From positions 248,001 to 312,000 of the forward strand of contig CAJNDT010003446.1 in the NCBI GenBank assembly GCA_905221615.1: DNA of 64,000 bases, written 5' to 3'. The notes under the pieces were generated by a model that was not told where the DNA came from, did no database searches, and saw only the letters and a program-made list of their open reading frames with translations. Below, one piece after another: positions 10,041 through 19,881 of this stretch (within the stretch, counting starts at the first letter, position 1; each line of letters begins with the position of its first letter). This DNA comes from Symbiodinium sp. CCMP2592. Its lineage: Eukaryota; Sar; Dinophyceae; Suessiales; Symbiodiniaceae. Made by a program: the position numbers and the translations under genes.

Positions 10041-10362
10041 AAGACCCCGTCCTTGACCAGCCTAAGACCGTTGAGTTGAGGTTATGCAACAGCTTCGCGG
10101 GCCTCAAGACCAAGAAAGCGCTCGTGCTTCGCCACCATTTTTACCAACCAGCGCCCGGCAGTTCATGGGAGCCGGACACTGCCAAAAGCATTCTACTGAC
10201 ATCGCTTTCCGGTGCCGGGATTTGTTGTTGAGTACAAGCTGTTGTCGACGCTCTTCTGAAACTCAGTCCTGTGCAGGACCGTTCTTTGCAGAAGCCTGGA
10301 ACCCTGATAGAAAGGGCGACGGGCGACCAGGAAGCGGCTTAAGCCACATTGCAGGAACAAAC

Positions 10363-10750
10363 TCACCCAGGAGGCGGCACAGATTCCATGCTTGGCAATG
10401 GTGGCATCGTAGACCTGCAGATCATCGCAATGGGCCAACACTCACGTACTGCACTTCTGCAGGCACCTTCAGCACGTGGCCGAGTGTGAGGGCTCTTTCC
10501 CCCTCCGCAGACCTGAACATGGTGACTGGCGCATGGCCGACCAGCATCGCATGTCTCGTCTCTGGCGGGTCGCCTAAAGATTTCGCTGACGATCACCTGC
10601 TGCGCGTGAATGCTGGCCGGATCCAGATTCTCCGCTCCAAGCATAGACATCCTGCAATCGCTTGCACAGACGGAATCATTATACTTAGCATGATTCATTC
10701 AAAGGCCAGTTCGAAGCTGTATCTCAACTACTCGCAACTGTGGGCTGTGA
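10363..10750 (-). CDS. Minus-strand coding segment, unknown protein
   Basis: Minus-strand frames here contain protein-like peptides without PPR character: MSMLGAENLDPASIHAQQVI followed by VSEIFRRPA, then in another frame HAPVTMFRSAEGERALTLGH followed by VLKVPAEVQYV. The change of frame suggests two exons. I recognise no family. If real, this gene separates two PPR genes (upstream 11017-13700 and downstream 7132-9673) rather than the PPR blocks forming one gene. A 280-codon plus-strand frame over 10084-10923 lacks domain character and I treat it as antisense. Confidence 0.35.
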
Positions 10751-11016
10751 ACATCTCTAGATCTGTAAGTCCAAGACAGATTCTCCATCCGCAGGGAGGA
10801 TGTTACGGCAAGAAGCGCCTGGCCCGGCAATACTCTCTTGAAACCTCAAGGCCTCCAGGGGATCGCCTGGACATCTTCGGGTGTCCACTCGACCTCAGCT
10901 CACGAAGGCTCCAGTTCCAGTGAGGCAACACTCGTCACTGGATCAGCGAGAGAGTGCCCGAGGCACTTTTCTCCCCACTCCCCAAGAAGGCGTCCCGCGC
11001 TGAGCTGGCTGTCGCT

Positions 11017-12105
11017 TCAGGCTCTCAGCTCTCCCTTTTCGCATGCACTGATCGCTGAATTGAAAGTGATGTCGTCGACCGGCAGGCTTTCCCTGAGCAT
11101 GTCCTGAAGCAGTGCCAGGGCCCGGATCCACTGAGAGCTCCTCTCACATGCACTGATCGCAGAGTTGAAGGCGATAGAACAGGAAGCGCCCGTGGCGGGG
11201 CTAATTCTTCTTGAGGGAAGCTCTGCCAAAACCGCGAGTGCCCACTGCCACTGGGCCCCTCTCGAGCAGGCACTGATTACAGCAGTCAGCGTGATCTCAT
11301 CAGGCTGTAGCTTCGCTTCAAGTTCCGTCATCAGTGCCAGAGCCAGTCTCCAGTTTTCCGCTTTATCCGCAGCGCTGATGGCCGCATTGAACAAGAGGAG
11401 GTCGGCCGAGTGCAGCTGCTGAGCTAACTGGAAGACAAGGAAAGCCCTCTGCCATTCACAGCCTCTTTCGCAGGCAGTAAGTGCTGCACCGTAGGCCTTC
11501 AGATCAGGATCTGACATCTTAGAGAGCTGAAGAAGAGCCCACTGCCACTGCGCGCCCTTTCCCAAGGCGTGGATCAGGGCAGTTCGGACAGGGACGGCCT
11601 GGACGGCAAGCTCCCCAAAACACGCTTGAAGCCACAAGGCCCAGGGCCAGCGGTCGCCCTGGAAAGCTCGGCAAGCCGCTGTAAAAGTTGCTTCTGTCTT
11701 CCTGACCTGCAAGCGGGACATCTCCCCGAGCAGGCCCAAGGCTTCCTGCCAGAGCTTCTCGTCTTCCCCGCAGAGCTTCAAAAGAAGGTTGAAGCTGACG
11801 GTGAAGTTCTCCGTGTTCTCTTCCATCATCCCTCTCATACGCTCCAGCAGGCTCCGGCCCAGTTCGTACTTGCCACCGGCTCGGCATGCATACAAAGCAG
11901 CATTCAAAGTCGGTATGCTGGGAGCCTCTTTGGCACCAGACTCGCATAAAGCCAAGGCGTGCGACCAGCAACGTTGCTCACACATGCCTTGGGCAAGACT
12001 CCTTGCACAATTAGAGGGGAACAGCCCGCGATTCAATGCATCAATGCTCGAGAGAGCTGTGCTCCACGATCCTTCGGCGCCCAAGTCTCTGATAAGTAGC
12101 AACAT
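11017..12105 (-). CDS. PPR-repeat protein, nine-repeat block
   Basis: About 360 codons on the minus strand with nine tandem PPR-type repeats. They include PTLNAALYACRAGGKYELGR, KAYGAALTACERGCEWQRAF, LLFNAAISAADKAENWRLAL and ITLTAVISACSRGAQWQWAL. The last repeat, ITFNSAISACEKG, runs into a stop after an incomplete unit, which suggests a donor site rather than the true end. The periodicity and the W after CxxxxxQ are typical of the expanded PPR family in dinoflagellates. Likely role: organelle transcript binding. No DYW, E or SMR domain is visible downstream. Confidence 0.8.
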   Translation of the reverse strand: MLLLIRDLGAEGSWSTALSSIDALNRGLFPSNCARSLAQGMCEQRCWSHALALCESGAKEAPSIPTLNAALYACRAGGKYELGRSLLERMRGMMEENTENFTVSFNLLLKLCGEDEKLWQEALGLLGEMSRLQVRKTEATFTAACRAFQGDRWPWALWLQACFGELAVQAVPVRTALIHALGKGAQWQWALLQLSKMSDPDLKAYGAALTACERGCEWQRAFLVFQLAQQLHSADLLLFNAAISAADKAENWRLALALMTELEAKLQPDEITLTAVISACSRGAQWQWALAVLAELPSRRISPATGASCSIAFNSAISACERSSQWIRALALLQDMLRESLPVDDITFNSAISACEKGELRA

Positions 12106-12448
12106 GGAAGACCAGCTGCATAGGTGTTGTGACGAAAATCCGCAGCCTTACTCTGGCACTTACTCCCTTCTGGCCGGCCAAGCCACTAAACTCGCTTCAT
12201 ATGTTCGCAGTATGATTAAACTCCAAATTTAACAGAAAGGTACGCTGCCCTAGCATTTGTATATATGTTCTTGCTGACACATAACTCGCAAATGCATGAA
12301 CTAAGTAAAGACCCAATATATGGACGCACAATGGACCCGAACACATGCACACGAATGGGGAAAGGAGGCAGGAGGTCAAGGTACATACTCCTGGGCGCAG
12401 GCCCGGGGCGATGTTATATGTGGGATATACCACAACCATGCGATGTGA
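12106..12448. other. Probable intron or spacer between PPR blocks
   Basis: No coding signal on either strand. The sequence is more AT-rich than the flanks, which fits intronic or intergenic DNA between two PPR-coding blocks. Confidence 0.4.
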
Positions 12449-12961
12449 TCACATGTAACGGCATAGACATATCCACATAAACGGTTGGAGGTTTGTGTGA
12501 AGCTCAAGTGCCGGACGAATTTCTGCGATACTTCTGGATATCAGATGGAAAAAATCTGCATTGCAGGATAAGGAGCTTCTGGCATCTTGCACAGCCTGCA
12601 CGACTGCCGACCACACGGACGTGAGGGCTACCGGAAAACCAGCAGCGTAGGCAGAGAGATCCTTGCGCAGCGAGTAGTGCTGCATGACTGAAAGCAACTG
12701 CTGCGAAGTCTTCCACTGCCTTTGCCGGGAGCAAGCCTGCACGCATCCCGCCAAAGGTCCGCCCTCGTCCAGAAGCTTGTTTCGCGGACACTTGCGTGCA
12801 TCTGCCAAAAGTTGAACTCCCGTCTGCCACACGGCTTTGCATGCCAGAATCAAAGAACTTAAGCCAACATCGTCCAGTCCGTCTCTGCCACGGAAACCTG
12901 GCTGACAGATGGCTATCAGAAGAGCCCACGGTAGCCGGTTCCTACATGTGACTGGAGACAT
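12449..12961 (-). CDS. PPR-repeat protein, degenerate block
   Basis: Minus-strand frame of about 170 codons with two to four recognisable but degenerate PPR-type repeats: VGLSSLILACKAVWQTGVQL and GGPLAGCVQACSRQRQWKTS. The end of the frame (from about 12560 down) loses repeat character, so the exon probably stops earlier than 12449. It overlaps the block at 12942-13616 by 20 bases in another frame, which implies a splice junction there. Confidence 0.6.
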   Translation of the reverse strand: MSPVTCRNRLPWALLIAICQPGFRGRDGLDDVGLSSLILACKAVWQTGVQLLADARKCPRNKLLDEGGPLAGCVQACSRQRQWKTSQQLLSVMQHYSLRKDLSAYAAGFPVALTSVWSAVVQAVQDARSSLSCNADFFHLISRSIAEIRPALELHTNLQPFMWICLCRYM

Positions 12962-13698
12962 GGGGTGACTGAGAAATCATGGCCCTCCTGGGAAAGACGC
13001 CAGAAGCTGACGAGCGGCTTATCGACAGCGCATGCTGCCAGTTTTCACAGGAGCCTGCGGAGCCTGTCGCAGAGGTCAAGCAAACCTTGTTGGGTCGGGA
13101 GGTGGCAGTTCTCATGCGTAGGAGGAAGTCCAAGCATGTTCTCCAGCGCTCCGAAAACGAGCGCAAAGCTGAACCCAAAGTGATCACATCTGGCTGGAGG
13201 TCGAGTCCTGTCGCGACTCTGAGCATCGCCATCACCTTCTGCCAAGACGAGCCAGAGAAGGCAGACCCAAAGCTTGCACGATTGTAGCTGATTCCTTGCT
13301 GCCGCATCGCCATGAGTTTCTCCAACGGCCTCTCCCAAGAGAGTGGTGCGAAGCTGTCGATCACCGTATTCTCCACGACTGCATTCACTTCCAGTCCCAC
13401 CTGCTTCAAGTTCAAAGCCAGTGCCGATGCCGCAACCCATCTGCGGCTTCTGGCACAAGCATTGAGGACGGCACCGTAGTTGATGCTGTCTGCACACTGA
13501 AAGGAACGGAGGACATGTATCGCATGTTGCCATTGCTGGGACATCTGGAAAGATGCGAGTACCTGAAGCACAAAAGCAGAGACGAGATACAACTGAGCGA
13601 GGCAACGTAAGCGCAATGCCCGTGAACCCGGCTGCCTGCTGAGCCTCCGTCGGCGTCACATCGCAGCGCTGTCGCTGCAGCCTCTGTAGTAGCTGCAA
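12942..13698 (-). CDS. PPR-repeat protein, most upstream block
   Basis: Minus-strand repeats INYGAVLNACARSRRWVAAS, ITLGSALRSFSERWRTCLDF and VCLTSATGSAGSCENWQHAL, five units in all, continuing into the 12449-12961 block. The first residues, in a frame that opens near 13698 (ISVLQLLQRLQRQRCDVTPT), look like the N-terminal part of a repeat array and suggest an upstream exon. The start codon is not identified. This block plus 12449-12961 and 11017-12105 probably make one PPR gene of at least 16 repeats. Confidence 0.65.
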
Positions 13699-13699
13699 A

Positions 13700-14457
13700 A
13701 CTGAAATAGCTCGGACCGGCTTGGACTTTTTGGTGACGGTGTCCTGGGCAGCCGAGTGGAAATCTTTTCCTGATTGTTCGTTTCGGTTCCTTCAGTGCGG
13801 CTATTCTGGGTTACTTGCAACAAACATCTGACTATGCTATTCGAGCAACATGCTGGGCTGCAGACCGAGGGAGGGTGAAAGCAACCAGTGAGAACGACAT
13901 GTCGGAGCATGTAGGCCCCAATGCACGGTCAAGAATGTCTCACATTCTTCCATGCCTGACAGCTCAGACTGGCTACATGTTGCTGCCTCGGCATATTGCA
14001 GTAGCCGAGTTGACTTGAGCCCACTGCGGCTGCGAAGTTCTTCCTGTCAATACATTTACACATGGACACCGTGAACCAAATCATCTCAGGGCGCGTCGCA
14101 GCCCGTCGCTGCTCAAGCTGTGACCTTCGCTGCGGAACTCCGAAAACAGGCCATGCAACACAAGAACTTGTGAACCAATGGGTGAGTGCCACACGCACTT
14201 TTGAGAGCCTCCACAAGTGTCAAGCTTGAGCCGACGGACATTGAGGTGCGTGCGCAACTGCGTCATGTTTGACGCTTGCAACACAGACTCAAGCAGGGCA
14301 TAGCTCCCAGCCGGCAGGGTTTGAGTGACAAATCACAAGGAAAAGATCGTACGTCGGGCACGACTCTGGCCGAAATAGGGTGGGTTGAGAGGGCGTGGAT
14401 CTGACTAATACATATATTATATATGCGTATACTTGGTTATTCTCAAGCAGGTGAACC
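13700..14457. other. No supported gene
   Basis: Short overlapping frames only; nothing with recognisable domain character. It probably contains the 5' flank of the PPR gene (minus strand) and intergenic sequence. Confidence 0.4.
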
Positions 14458-14952
14458 TCATTTTTTTGCACGAATCATTTGCCACGGCCCGGGTCTGCGA
14501 AACAGGTCCGGGTACAGCTTGGTTTGCCAGCGTCGGGCATCTCTTTGTCTGGCCGATACGATCGCAGCGCATAACAAGAACGCAACAAAGAACAGATACA
14601 TCGAGTAGAAACGCGGTACGATATTGAGGTCGGGAAGCTTGGCTGATTCTTTCAAACCCTCAAGAACATCCACGCTTCGCCTCGCAACTCTTTCACTGAC
14701 AGAGCTTTCCCTGAATTGTAATTTTCGATATCCGGGTACGGAGTAGAGTCTAAGTAGAGCAACCTTGAACACCTGCCCTAAAATGTCTTCCTCCCCCCCG
14801 CGGATGATTTGTATAATTGTAGGGGTCATTATTATTGTGTTCCGGGCACGGGATTGTATCATTGCGGGGGGAGTCGGTAATGTGAAGTCAACATTATAGC
14901 ATTCTGTGCTGCGAGGACACGATACAATCGACACAGCTTGAAAGGCGTTCAC
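14458..14952 (-). CDS. Hypothetical protein with a C-terminal membrane helix
   Basis: Minus-strand open frame of about 164 codons. The C-terminal third has one clear hydrophobic segment (FYSMYLFFVAFLLCAAIVSA) followed by a strongly basic tail ending IRAKK. That is the layout of a single-pass or tail-anchored membrane protein. The N-terminal part is unremarkable and includes a polar/basic stretch. I recognise no family. An exon boundary may cut the frame. Confidence 0.35.
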   Translation of the reverse strand: MNAFQAVSIVSCPRSTECYNVDFTLPTPPAMIQSRARNTIIMTPTIIQIIRGGEEDILGQVFKVALLRLYSVPGYRKLQFRESSVSERVARRSVDVLEGLKESAKLPDLNIVPRFYSMYLFFVAFLLCAAIVSARQRDARRWQTKLYPDLFRRPGPWQMIRAKK

Positions 14953-15946
14953 TGTGAAGCCTTGTGGTCCAAAGATGCTGCCGATGTTTGTTTAGCTCGT
15001 ACCGGGATGGCATTTGCACGATTCTGTTTGCCGCGGTATGCTGCACGCGAGCACGTCCACGATACCGCAGTCACGCAACACTGTAGGCACACGCGAGGGT
15101 ATATAGGCATTTGCGCATGAAACGTGCATGTTCCCATGGGTGTCTGGCCGGACCGGGCTTAGAGCCAATGAAGTTCTGCTTCTGTCTTGCATGCCACTTG
15201 TGTTACTTTCTTGCAGTGCTCTATTACAGGCTTCATGTGCACGTACTGTTTCCGCTTGGGCGCAGAACACATGCTCTGAAATCAAGTTGCGCGCATCTCA
15301 GTTCATCTCTTTGGATCTCCTTTGCTGAACGTTGGCCACGAGCAGCCATCCGCTGCACGACTCAAGCTTTAGGGATGCCAGCCCAAGATCGTTTCATCTG
15401 GGCCACAAGGCATGTCATCAGAATTCTTCTGACACGAGTCAGCTTGGGGTTTCAGGCTAAACTCGGCACGTGGACCCAAACCTTGCTGCTGAATCTACAA
15501 ACCTAGCCACCGCAACTGCCATTAGCATATGAGAACGATGGGAAAAAACAGCAAGCGGCAGTTCGTCTGATGGGTCACACGACGGCGCACGGCTTTGTAT
15601 CATTTCCAAATCGTGGTCTGTGACCTTCGCCTTGCAGTCTTGGAGAGGTGTGTGCACGGAGCGCCGTGCTGGAGCTCCACCAAACTCTTGCATGTCAAGG
15701 TTAGATGCAAGGCATTGGGTTCTGGATAGCCTTTGGGCAACATCGCAACCAGCAACCCGTAAACGGCGCTTGCTGGGCTGGATGCGCCACACTCTCCAAG
15801 CCAATGCAAAGTCTCAGGCATTAAAAGTCAGCTGCAATTTTCTGTATCAAGTGAACGATGTCTCATGCATTCTCATGCTCAACATGGAGAATGCTTGCAT
15901 GACAGTCCACGCGTCATCGGTTTCGCATCCAACAGCAAGTCCCACC
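14953..15946. other. No firmly supported gene
   Basis: A minus-strand frame around 15600-15821 starts MPETLHWLGECGASSP and could be a short exon, and a plus frame spans 15111-15506. Neither shows a domain, and both are interrupted by competing frames. Confidence 0.3.
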
Positions 15947-16654
15947 TCAGCCAAACACACTCTGCGCAGGGGTATTGGGGCACAACAAACCAAAACCAAA
16001 ACGACTGAAAGCAATCCTCTTTCGCTCTGTTGACGGCGCCTTGCAAGCAACAGATCGTATCAGCAACGGCCTGGCGAACGCGAGCAGACACAACAGCAAC
16101 GAAGCGGAGCAGCAAGCACTGAATACGACTGCTGAGCTGGCCTGCACGAAGCTCTTTTGGCATGCCGCGGCTGTGGCATCCTGGCAGAACATAATGGGCA
16201 GCATGTCAGCATGCTCACGAAGTTGCGCCACGGCTGAATGTTTCCTGGCCAGGAGACTCTCGGGGCCTGCCAGCACATGCAAAACTGCAGTTTGTTGCAG
16301 TTTGAAAACGCGCCGCTTCTGGGAGAAACACGGTGGCAGCTCCTGCACAGCCTGCCGAACAATGCCCCGTGTACCGTTACCACGCCGACACGTCGCATAG
16401 CACAACACGACCACGCAAACGCACGCGAGTGCCTGAGACTGATCGTACAGCAAATCAACTGCCATGGCGACGTCTTCGTCCCTAACATAGGAGTTTTCTC
16501 CGGTGACCTTCACTTCCATTTTGCCAGCAACCTGTCCATCGAGCAGGCAGGCATCACCTCGTGGAAACACCTTGCCGCTCGCAGCCTCTTGGCCACGCAG
16601 CACCACCATTGCCAGCTCCACGCTGACCTTGTCAGGAACATGGCAGTCGAACAT
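15947..16654 (-). CDS. Hypothetical protein
   Basis: Minus-strand frame of about 235 codons. Its first ~80 residues (MFDCHVPDKVSVELAMVVLR, then LLDGQVAGKMEVKVTGENSY) have a beta-sandwich-like alternation and look translated. The remainder is Cys/Ala rich and includes a hydrophobic stretch near residue 180. A competing plus frame covers 16238-16942, but the minus strand fits the orientation of the neighbours. Family unknown. Confidence 0.3.
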   Translation of the reverse strand: MFDCHVPDKVSVELAMVVLRGQEAASGKVFPRGDACLLDGQVAGKMEVKVTGENSYVRDEDVAMAVDLLYDQSQALACVCVVVLCYATCRRGNGTRGIVRQAVQELPPCFSQKRRVFKLQQTAVLHVLAGPESLLARKHSAVAQLREHADMLPIMFCQDATAAACQKSFVQASSAVVFSACCSASLLLCLLAFARPLLIRSVACKAPSTERKRIAFSRFGFGLLCPNTPAQSVFG

Positions 16655-16932
16655 ATGGGCCCTGGGAGGAAGGAAAAAGAAATCGTCCGCCCACCCCTTT
16701 CAAAATTATTGGATTATATTGGGTTGCTATATGTTGCTGTTGGGCCGCTGGTTTGCATTCTAGCACAAGACTGCTACGTTGTCCTCGTGCAGAGACCGTG
16801 TAATGTAGATATTTCGGGAGCCTTTTCGAGCACGGTATGTCGGAGAACACAGGCCTTGGTTCTGGAGCGTTTATATATCGGGATTGAGTGGGAACATCTA
16901 AAGCACTCCTGCTCTTCTCACAACTCGCCGAC

Positions 16933-16999
16933 GCAACCCTAAACCCTAAACCCATTTTTTTCAGGGCTCCAACCCTGGGGGTGGTCACAGTAGGGTTGC
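16933..16999. repeat. Telomere-like tract with flanking inverted repeat
   Basis: CCCTAAACCCTAAACCC (16937-16953) is the complement of TTTAGGG telomere units. GCAACCCTA (16933-16941) has its reverse complement TAGGGTTGC at 16991-16999, so the segment can fold into a hairpin. An interstitial telomere-like relic is the simplest reading. Confidence 0.7.
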
Positions 17000-18040
17000 T
17001 TACTACCTCTGCGCTGGTTCGCCATGCGCCGAAGTGTTGGGCTGAGTGTATGCCGGCTAGGCCGACCAAAGCAGCTCATAGCGTTCGTTCTGGTGACATT
17101 GGGTTCCGTTTTGGGGGTCAGAAGATGCTTGGCTTGAAGCGCCAACTCCGCGGATCGTGGCAAGGACGCGGCTGCTCCTGCGACCAAACCTGACCAAAGA
17201 AGAGATCCTGCAACTTTCGCTTGGCATGAACCATTGAGGCCGGTGCTTCACCGTAGCGAAAGCCAGCACAGACTGCGATTGCTGGGAGCGCATTTTGCAG
17301 TTCTCAAAGTCTGGAGCGCAGCGCTGCCTCTGCAACGTGGGCCGATGTTGTGACGATGTGTCCATTATTGGGCGAACGCTGCACCTCGAACTCAACTGCA
17401 CGGACAACGCATTCGCATAGGCACGCTGCTTTGAACTGCCTGGCAAACTCGGCCCTGGATATGCGGACCTAAAACGACGTCAGCTCACGCCCTCCCCAAC
17501 ACCGGACATGGACCAGCAGTGAGAGGCTAGGCTCACAGCTTGAAAGCCGCGTCATGGCTCTCAACACGACAACTACCTGCCCTTCAGCCAGCTCAAAGCC
17601 TATCTACTCAGACCAGCAAGGCTTCAAGAATCCGCTTGCGCATGTTCAAACACTAACAAAGACCGGCGTCCGTTTTCAAAGACGCACGTTCCGCCAAGAT
17701 TGAAACCTGATTGCCCGGTGTAAGGCACCACACCGCTACTTCACAACACAGCTGCGTGATGCTGCGTGCTCGGAACAGCGGCCGCGCTCCACACTTGGCG
17801 CAGGTTGCTGACGTTGAGGGCGGCGAGTCGAGCCATGAATGCATATTGACTGTTGCAGAAGCTGCTTCGTCTTGGAGCGCAGTGCCACCTATGTTTCGAT
17901 TGTTGGCAATTATTTCGAGTGACTTGACACTGAAGCGTGAAGTCGAGGGACTGTGCTAGATTGCACAGAAACAACACGCTGTGATTGTACCCCGATTGTT
18001 GTTTCACCCAACCCCGTTATCGGCAACAGATGACGACAAC
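17000..18040. other. No supported gene
   Basis: Only short frames in all six registers, without recognisable domains or repeats. Confidence 0.4.
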
Positions 18041-18041
18041 C

Positions 18042-18140
18042 CAACCCTTCCCCCCGAGAACAACAACCCAACATCCCCCAGAGAACAACACCCCCCCTCC
18101 CGAAAACAACAAAGCCCCCGAGAACAACACGCACCCCCCG
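18042..18140. repeat. CCCCCGAGAACAACA minisatellite
   Basis: Five or six imperfect 15-18 bp units alternating C-tracts with GAGAACAACA. The strand asymmetry (no G-rich counterpart) is marked. Confidence 0.7.
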
Positions 18141-18289
18141 TGTGCAGCTTAAACCGGTTCTATGTGGAAGCTGGCTCTTGTATTTTACGCAGGAAATATT
18201 GAGCTAAATCCCAATTGCATGTACAAAAGCCTGCTTCCAAATAAACCCTATTTTGCGTCCCGGGAGGTTACAATGCCAGAAATAAATGC

Positions 18290-18425
18290 AGTAAGTTTCA
18301 TCTTCACCTCGAATCAGTAGAAAGAAAGACTTTAATTCCCGCCGCGTCCGGGAAACAAAGAATTCAAAGACTTTAAATTCCCGGCCCCCGAATGAAAAAA
18401 CATTAAATTCTGTAATTCCCGGTGG
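18290..18425. repeat. Repeated ACTTTAAATTCCCGG words
   Basis: Three to four copies of a short word related to GACTTTAATTCCCG within about 130 bases, just before the possible reverse-transcriptase tail at 18422. They may be part of a decayed element. Confidence 0.5.
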
Positions 18426-18646
18426 GGAGGGATTCCATCTGGTCTCTTCGGGATGTTTCGGCAGGTTCCGCTCTTGTCACTTTGTCCAGCTTTGGGACAC
18501 GAGGTTCGTTATCGCTTGGCCCGGCGTGCTTCGCTCAGCCAAAGAGAGGCGGTCTTGGGATCCGTCGTGCCTGCAAGCTTTCTGAGCTTCTGCATGAAAG
18601 GCATCTTGACATCTCATCTACACTGAGTCCCTCCGAGCCTGATTAG
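18422..18646 (+). pseudogene. Possible relic of a non-LTR retroelement ORF tail
   Basis: A short plus-strand frame includes CFAQPKRGGLGIRRACKLSE. The GGLGIR core with surrounding Ser/Leu and a following helical segment resembles the region just after the reverse-transcriptase domain in LINE-type ORF2 proteins (consensus RxGGLGIR). No catalytic RT motif lies upstream, so at best this is a fragment. The match is short and could be chance. Confidence 0.2.
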
Positions 18647-18831
18647 GCCAGGCCTCCCATCCAACGAAGGAGCTCCTGGACGAAGTGAGGCATCTCTCTA
18701 TGGCGAGACTGAGGCTCTCTCCGACCTCGATGCGCACCAGGGGCTCATCCTGAAGGCACGATTTAAAGAAACTTTCGGAGTCGATGGTATCATTGAACTG
18801 GGTGCCACGTCATTTACGTCATTACTTCTTC

Positions 18832-19170
18832 TCAATCTAAGCTTTCCGCCGCCTGATCATCCTTTTCCAGGACACACCTGTTCCCCACTGCCCCAGGGCC
18901 ACGGGCCAAGTTTTTGGGCTCTTTTGAATATTGTGAGTCCACTCTGAGCTTCTCGCCAGAGCCGGCTGATGTCTGGCGACCTGAGCCACTGAGCGGCTGG
19001 GAGCCAAGCCGGAATCCGAGGATCCAGCCGAGCTGGGCCTCGGCCGCCTGGGCCTCGCACGTCATCGAGGAGTCCACGGCCGTGAGCAGTGTGGAGAAGG
19101 CTCCAAAGTTCTGCCACGCATCGGAATTCAAGTTTGGACACTGGCAGTAGCAGTTAGAGTAGTGTGGCAC
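18832..19170 (-). CDS. Possible C-terminal exon of the CVNH gene
   Basis: Minus-strand frame that overlaps the end of the CVNH exon in another register. The opening peptide CQCPNLNSDAWQNFGAFSTL is Cys-containing and protein-like. The later part (GSGRQTSAGSGEKLRVDSQY) is low complexity and leads to a stop at 18832. It is probably spliced onto the third CVNH repeat near 19150-19170, but no donor/acceptor pair was resolved. It could instead be 3' untranslated sequence. Confidence 0.3.
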   Translation of the reverse strand: MPHYSNCYCQCPNLNSDAWQNFGAFSTLLTAVDSSMTCEAQAAEAQLGWILGFRLGSQPLSGSGRQTSAGSGEKLRVDSQYSKEPKNLARGPGAVGNRCVLEKDDQAAESLD

Positions 19171-19786
19171 GTCGAAAATTCATGCTCCTTTTTCGCCGCG
19201 ATGCACTGAAGGCGACCATCCTGGTTGTCGAGCTGGGCCGGGAAGGGGCAGCTGGACACGGAAAAGGCTGCCGCGACCTGCTGCCCATCGGCTCGGCGGC
19301 AGAGCTTGCAGCTGAGCTCTGCATTTTGGACTTGGCAGCCCTGACAGGACTTTAAGTAGGGCCCTTCGGGGATGCCGGGCTCGTTCGGGAGGCCCTGGCA
19401 GCTAAGCTTCCCATTGTCGTTGTCCAGAGACGCAGGTGCAGGGCAAGCATTGAGCGGAAAAGCTGATGGCATCTGCCTTCCTGAGGCTGTGGAGCAGTGG
19501 CTGCATTCCAGCAACCCGTTGCTCAGTGCGCAGCCTTTGCAAGACTGCTGATATCCACCAGCCGGAATGCCCACGTCGTTGGGCTTCGGCTCACACTGTA
19601 GCTGACCGTGGATGTTGTTAACCTGCGGAGTCCAGCAAGTGGCCAAGTCCAGAGAGGAGCTGGCGGAGGGCGATCCGGGCTGCCGGCAGTGGCTGCAGGA
19701 GAGCAGGCCCCCGCCCTTCCCCTTTCCCGTGATGCGACAGCCGCGGCAGGAGTCCAAGAAGCTTCCCTCTGGCAATCCTCGGTTCT
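19128..19786 (-). CDS. Cyanovirin-N-type (CVNH) lectin, three tandem repeats
   Basis: Three consecutive CVNH domains of about 65 residues on the minus strand. Each has the family pattern of a G(S/Y)-hydrophobic-xSCxGC start, LxCxxC, a Cys before a hydrophobic x-LDNxxGxLxC stretch and a G-I-P-E/A-G linker. The starts are GSFLDSCRGC, GGYQQSCKGC and GPYLKSCQGC; two of the ends are LDNDNGKLSC and LDNQDGRLQC. CVNH domains bind mannose-rich glycans; the partner here is unknown. The first exon has no ATG: a stop (TAG) lies just before it and doubles as an AG acceptor at 19787-19788, so an upstream exon or trans-splicing is expected. It starts only 95 bp after the STT3 stop. Confidence 0.85.
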
Positions 19787-19881
19787 AACTTTAGGAAAAC
19801 TATATTACTAGAGTAGCATGGTACACTCAGCATGGCACTTACAAAGCACGGTAACCGGTAACGTGAATGCTCCTCAAGAGC

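Noticed and set aside
10084-10923. 280-codon pl­us-strand frame
   Set aside because: No domain character, and the minus strand over the same bases has more convincing peptides in line with the orientation of all neighbours.
16238-16942. 234-codon plus-strand frame
   Set aside because: Overlaps a minus-strand frame of similar length with a more protein-like N-terminus. It has no recognisable motif and ends in the telomere-like tract.
19128-19881. STT3-CVNH as one fused protein
   Set aside because: STT3 has an in-phase stop at 19882 at the end of a well-supported last exon, so a fusion would require readthrough.
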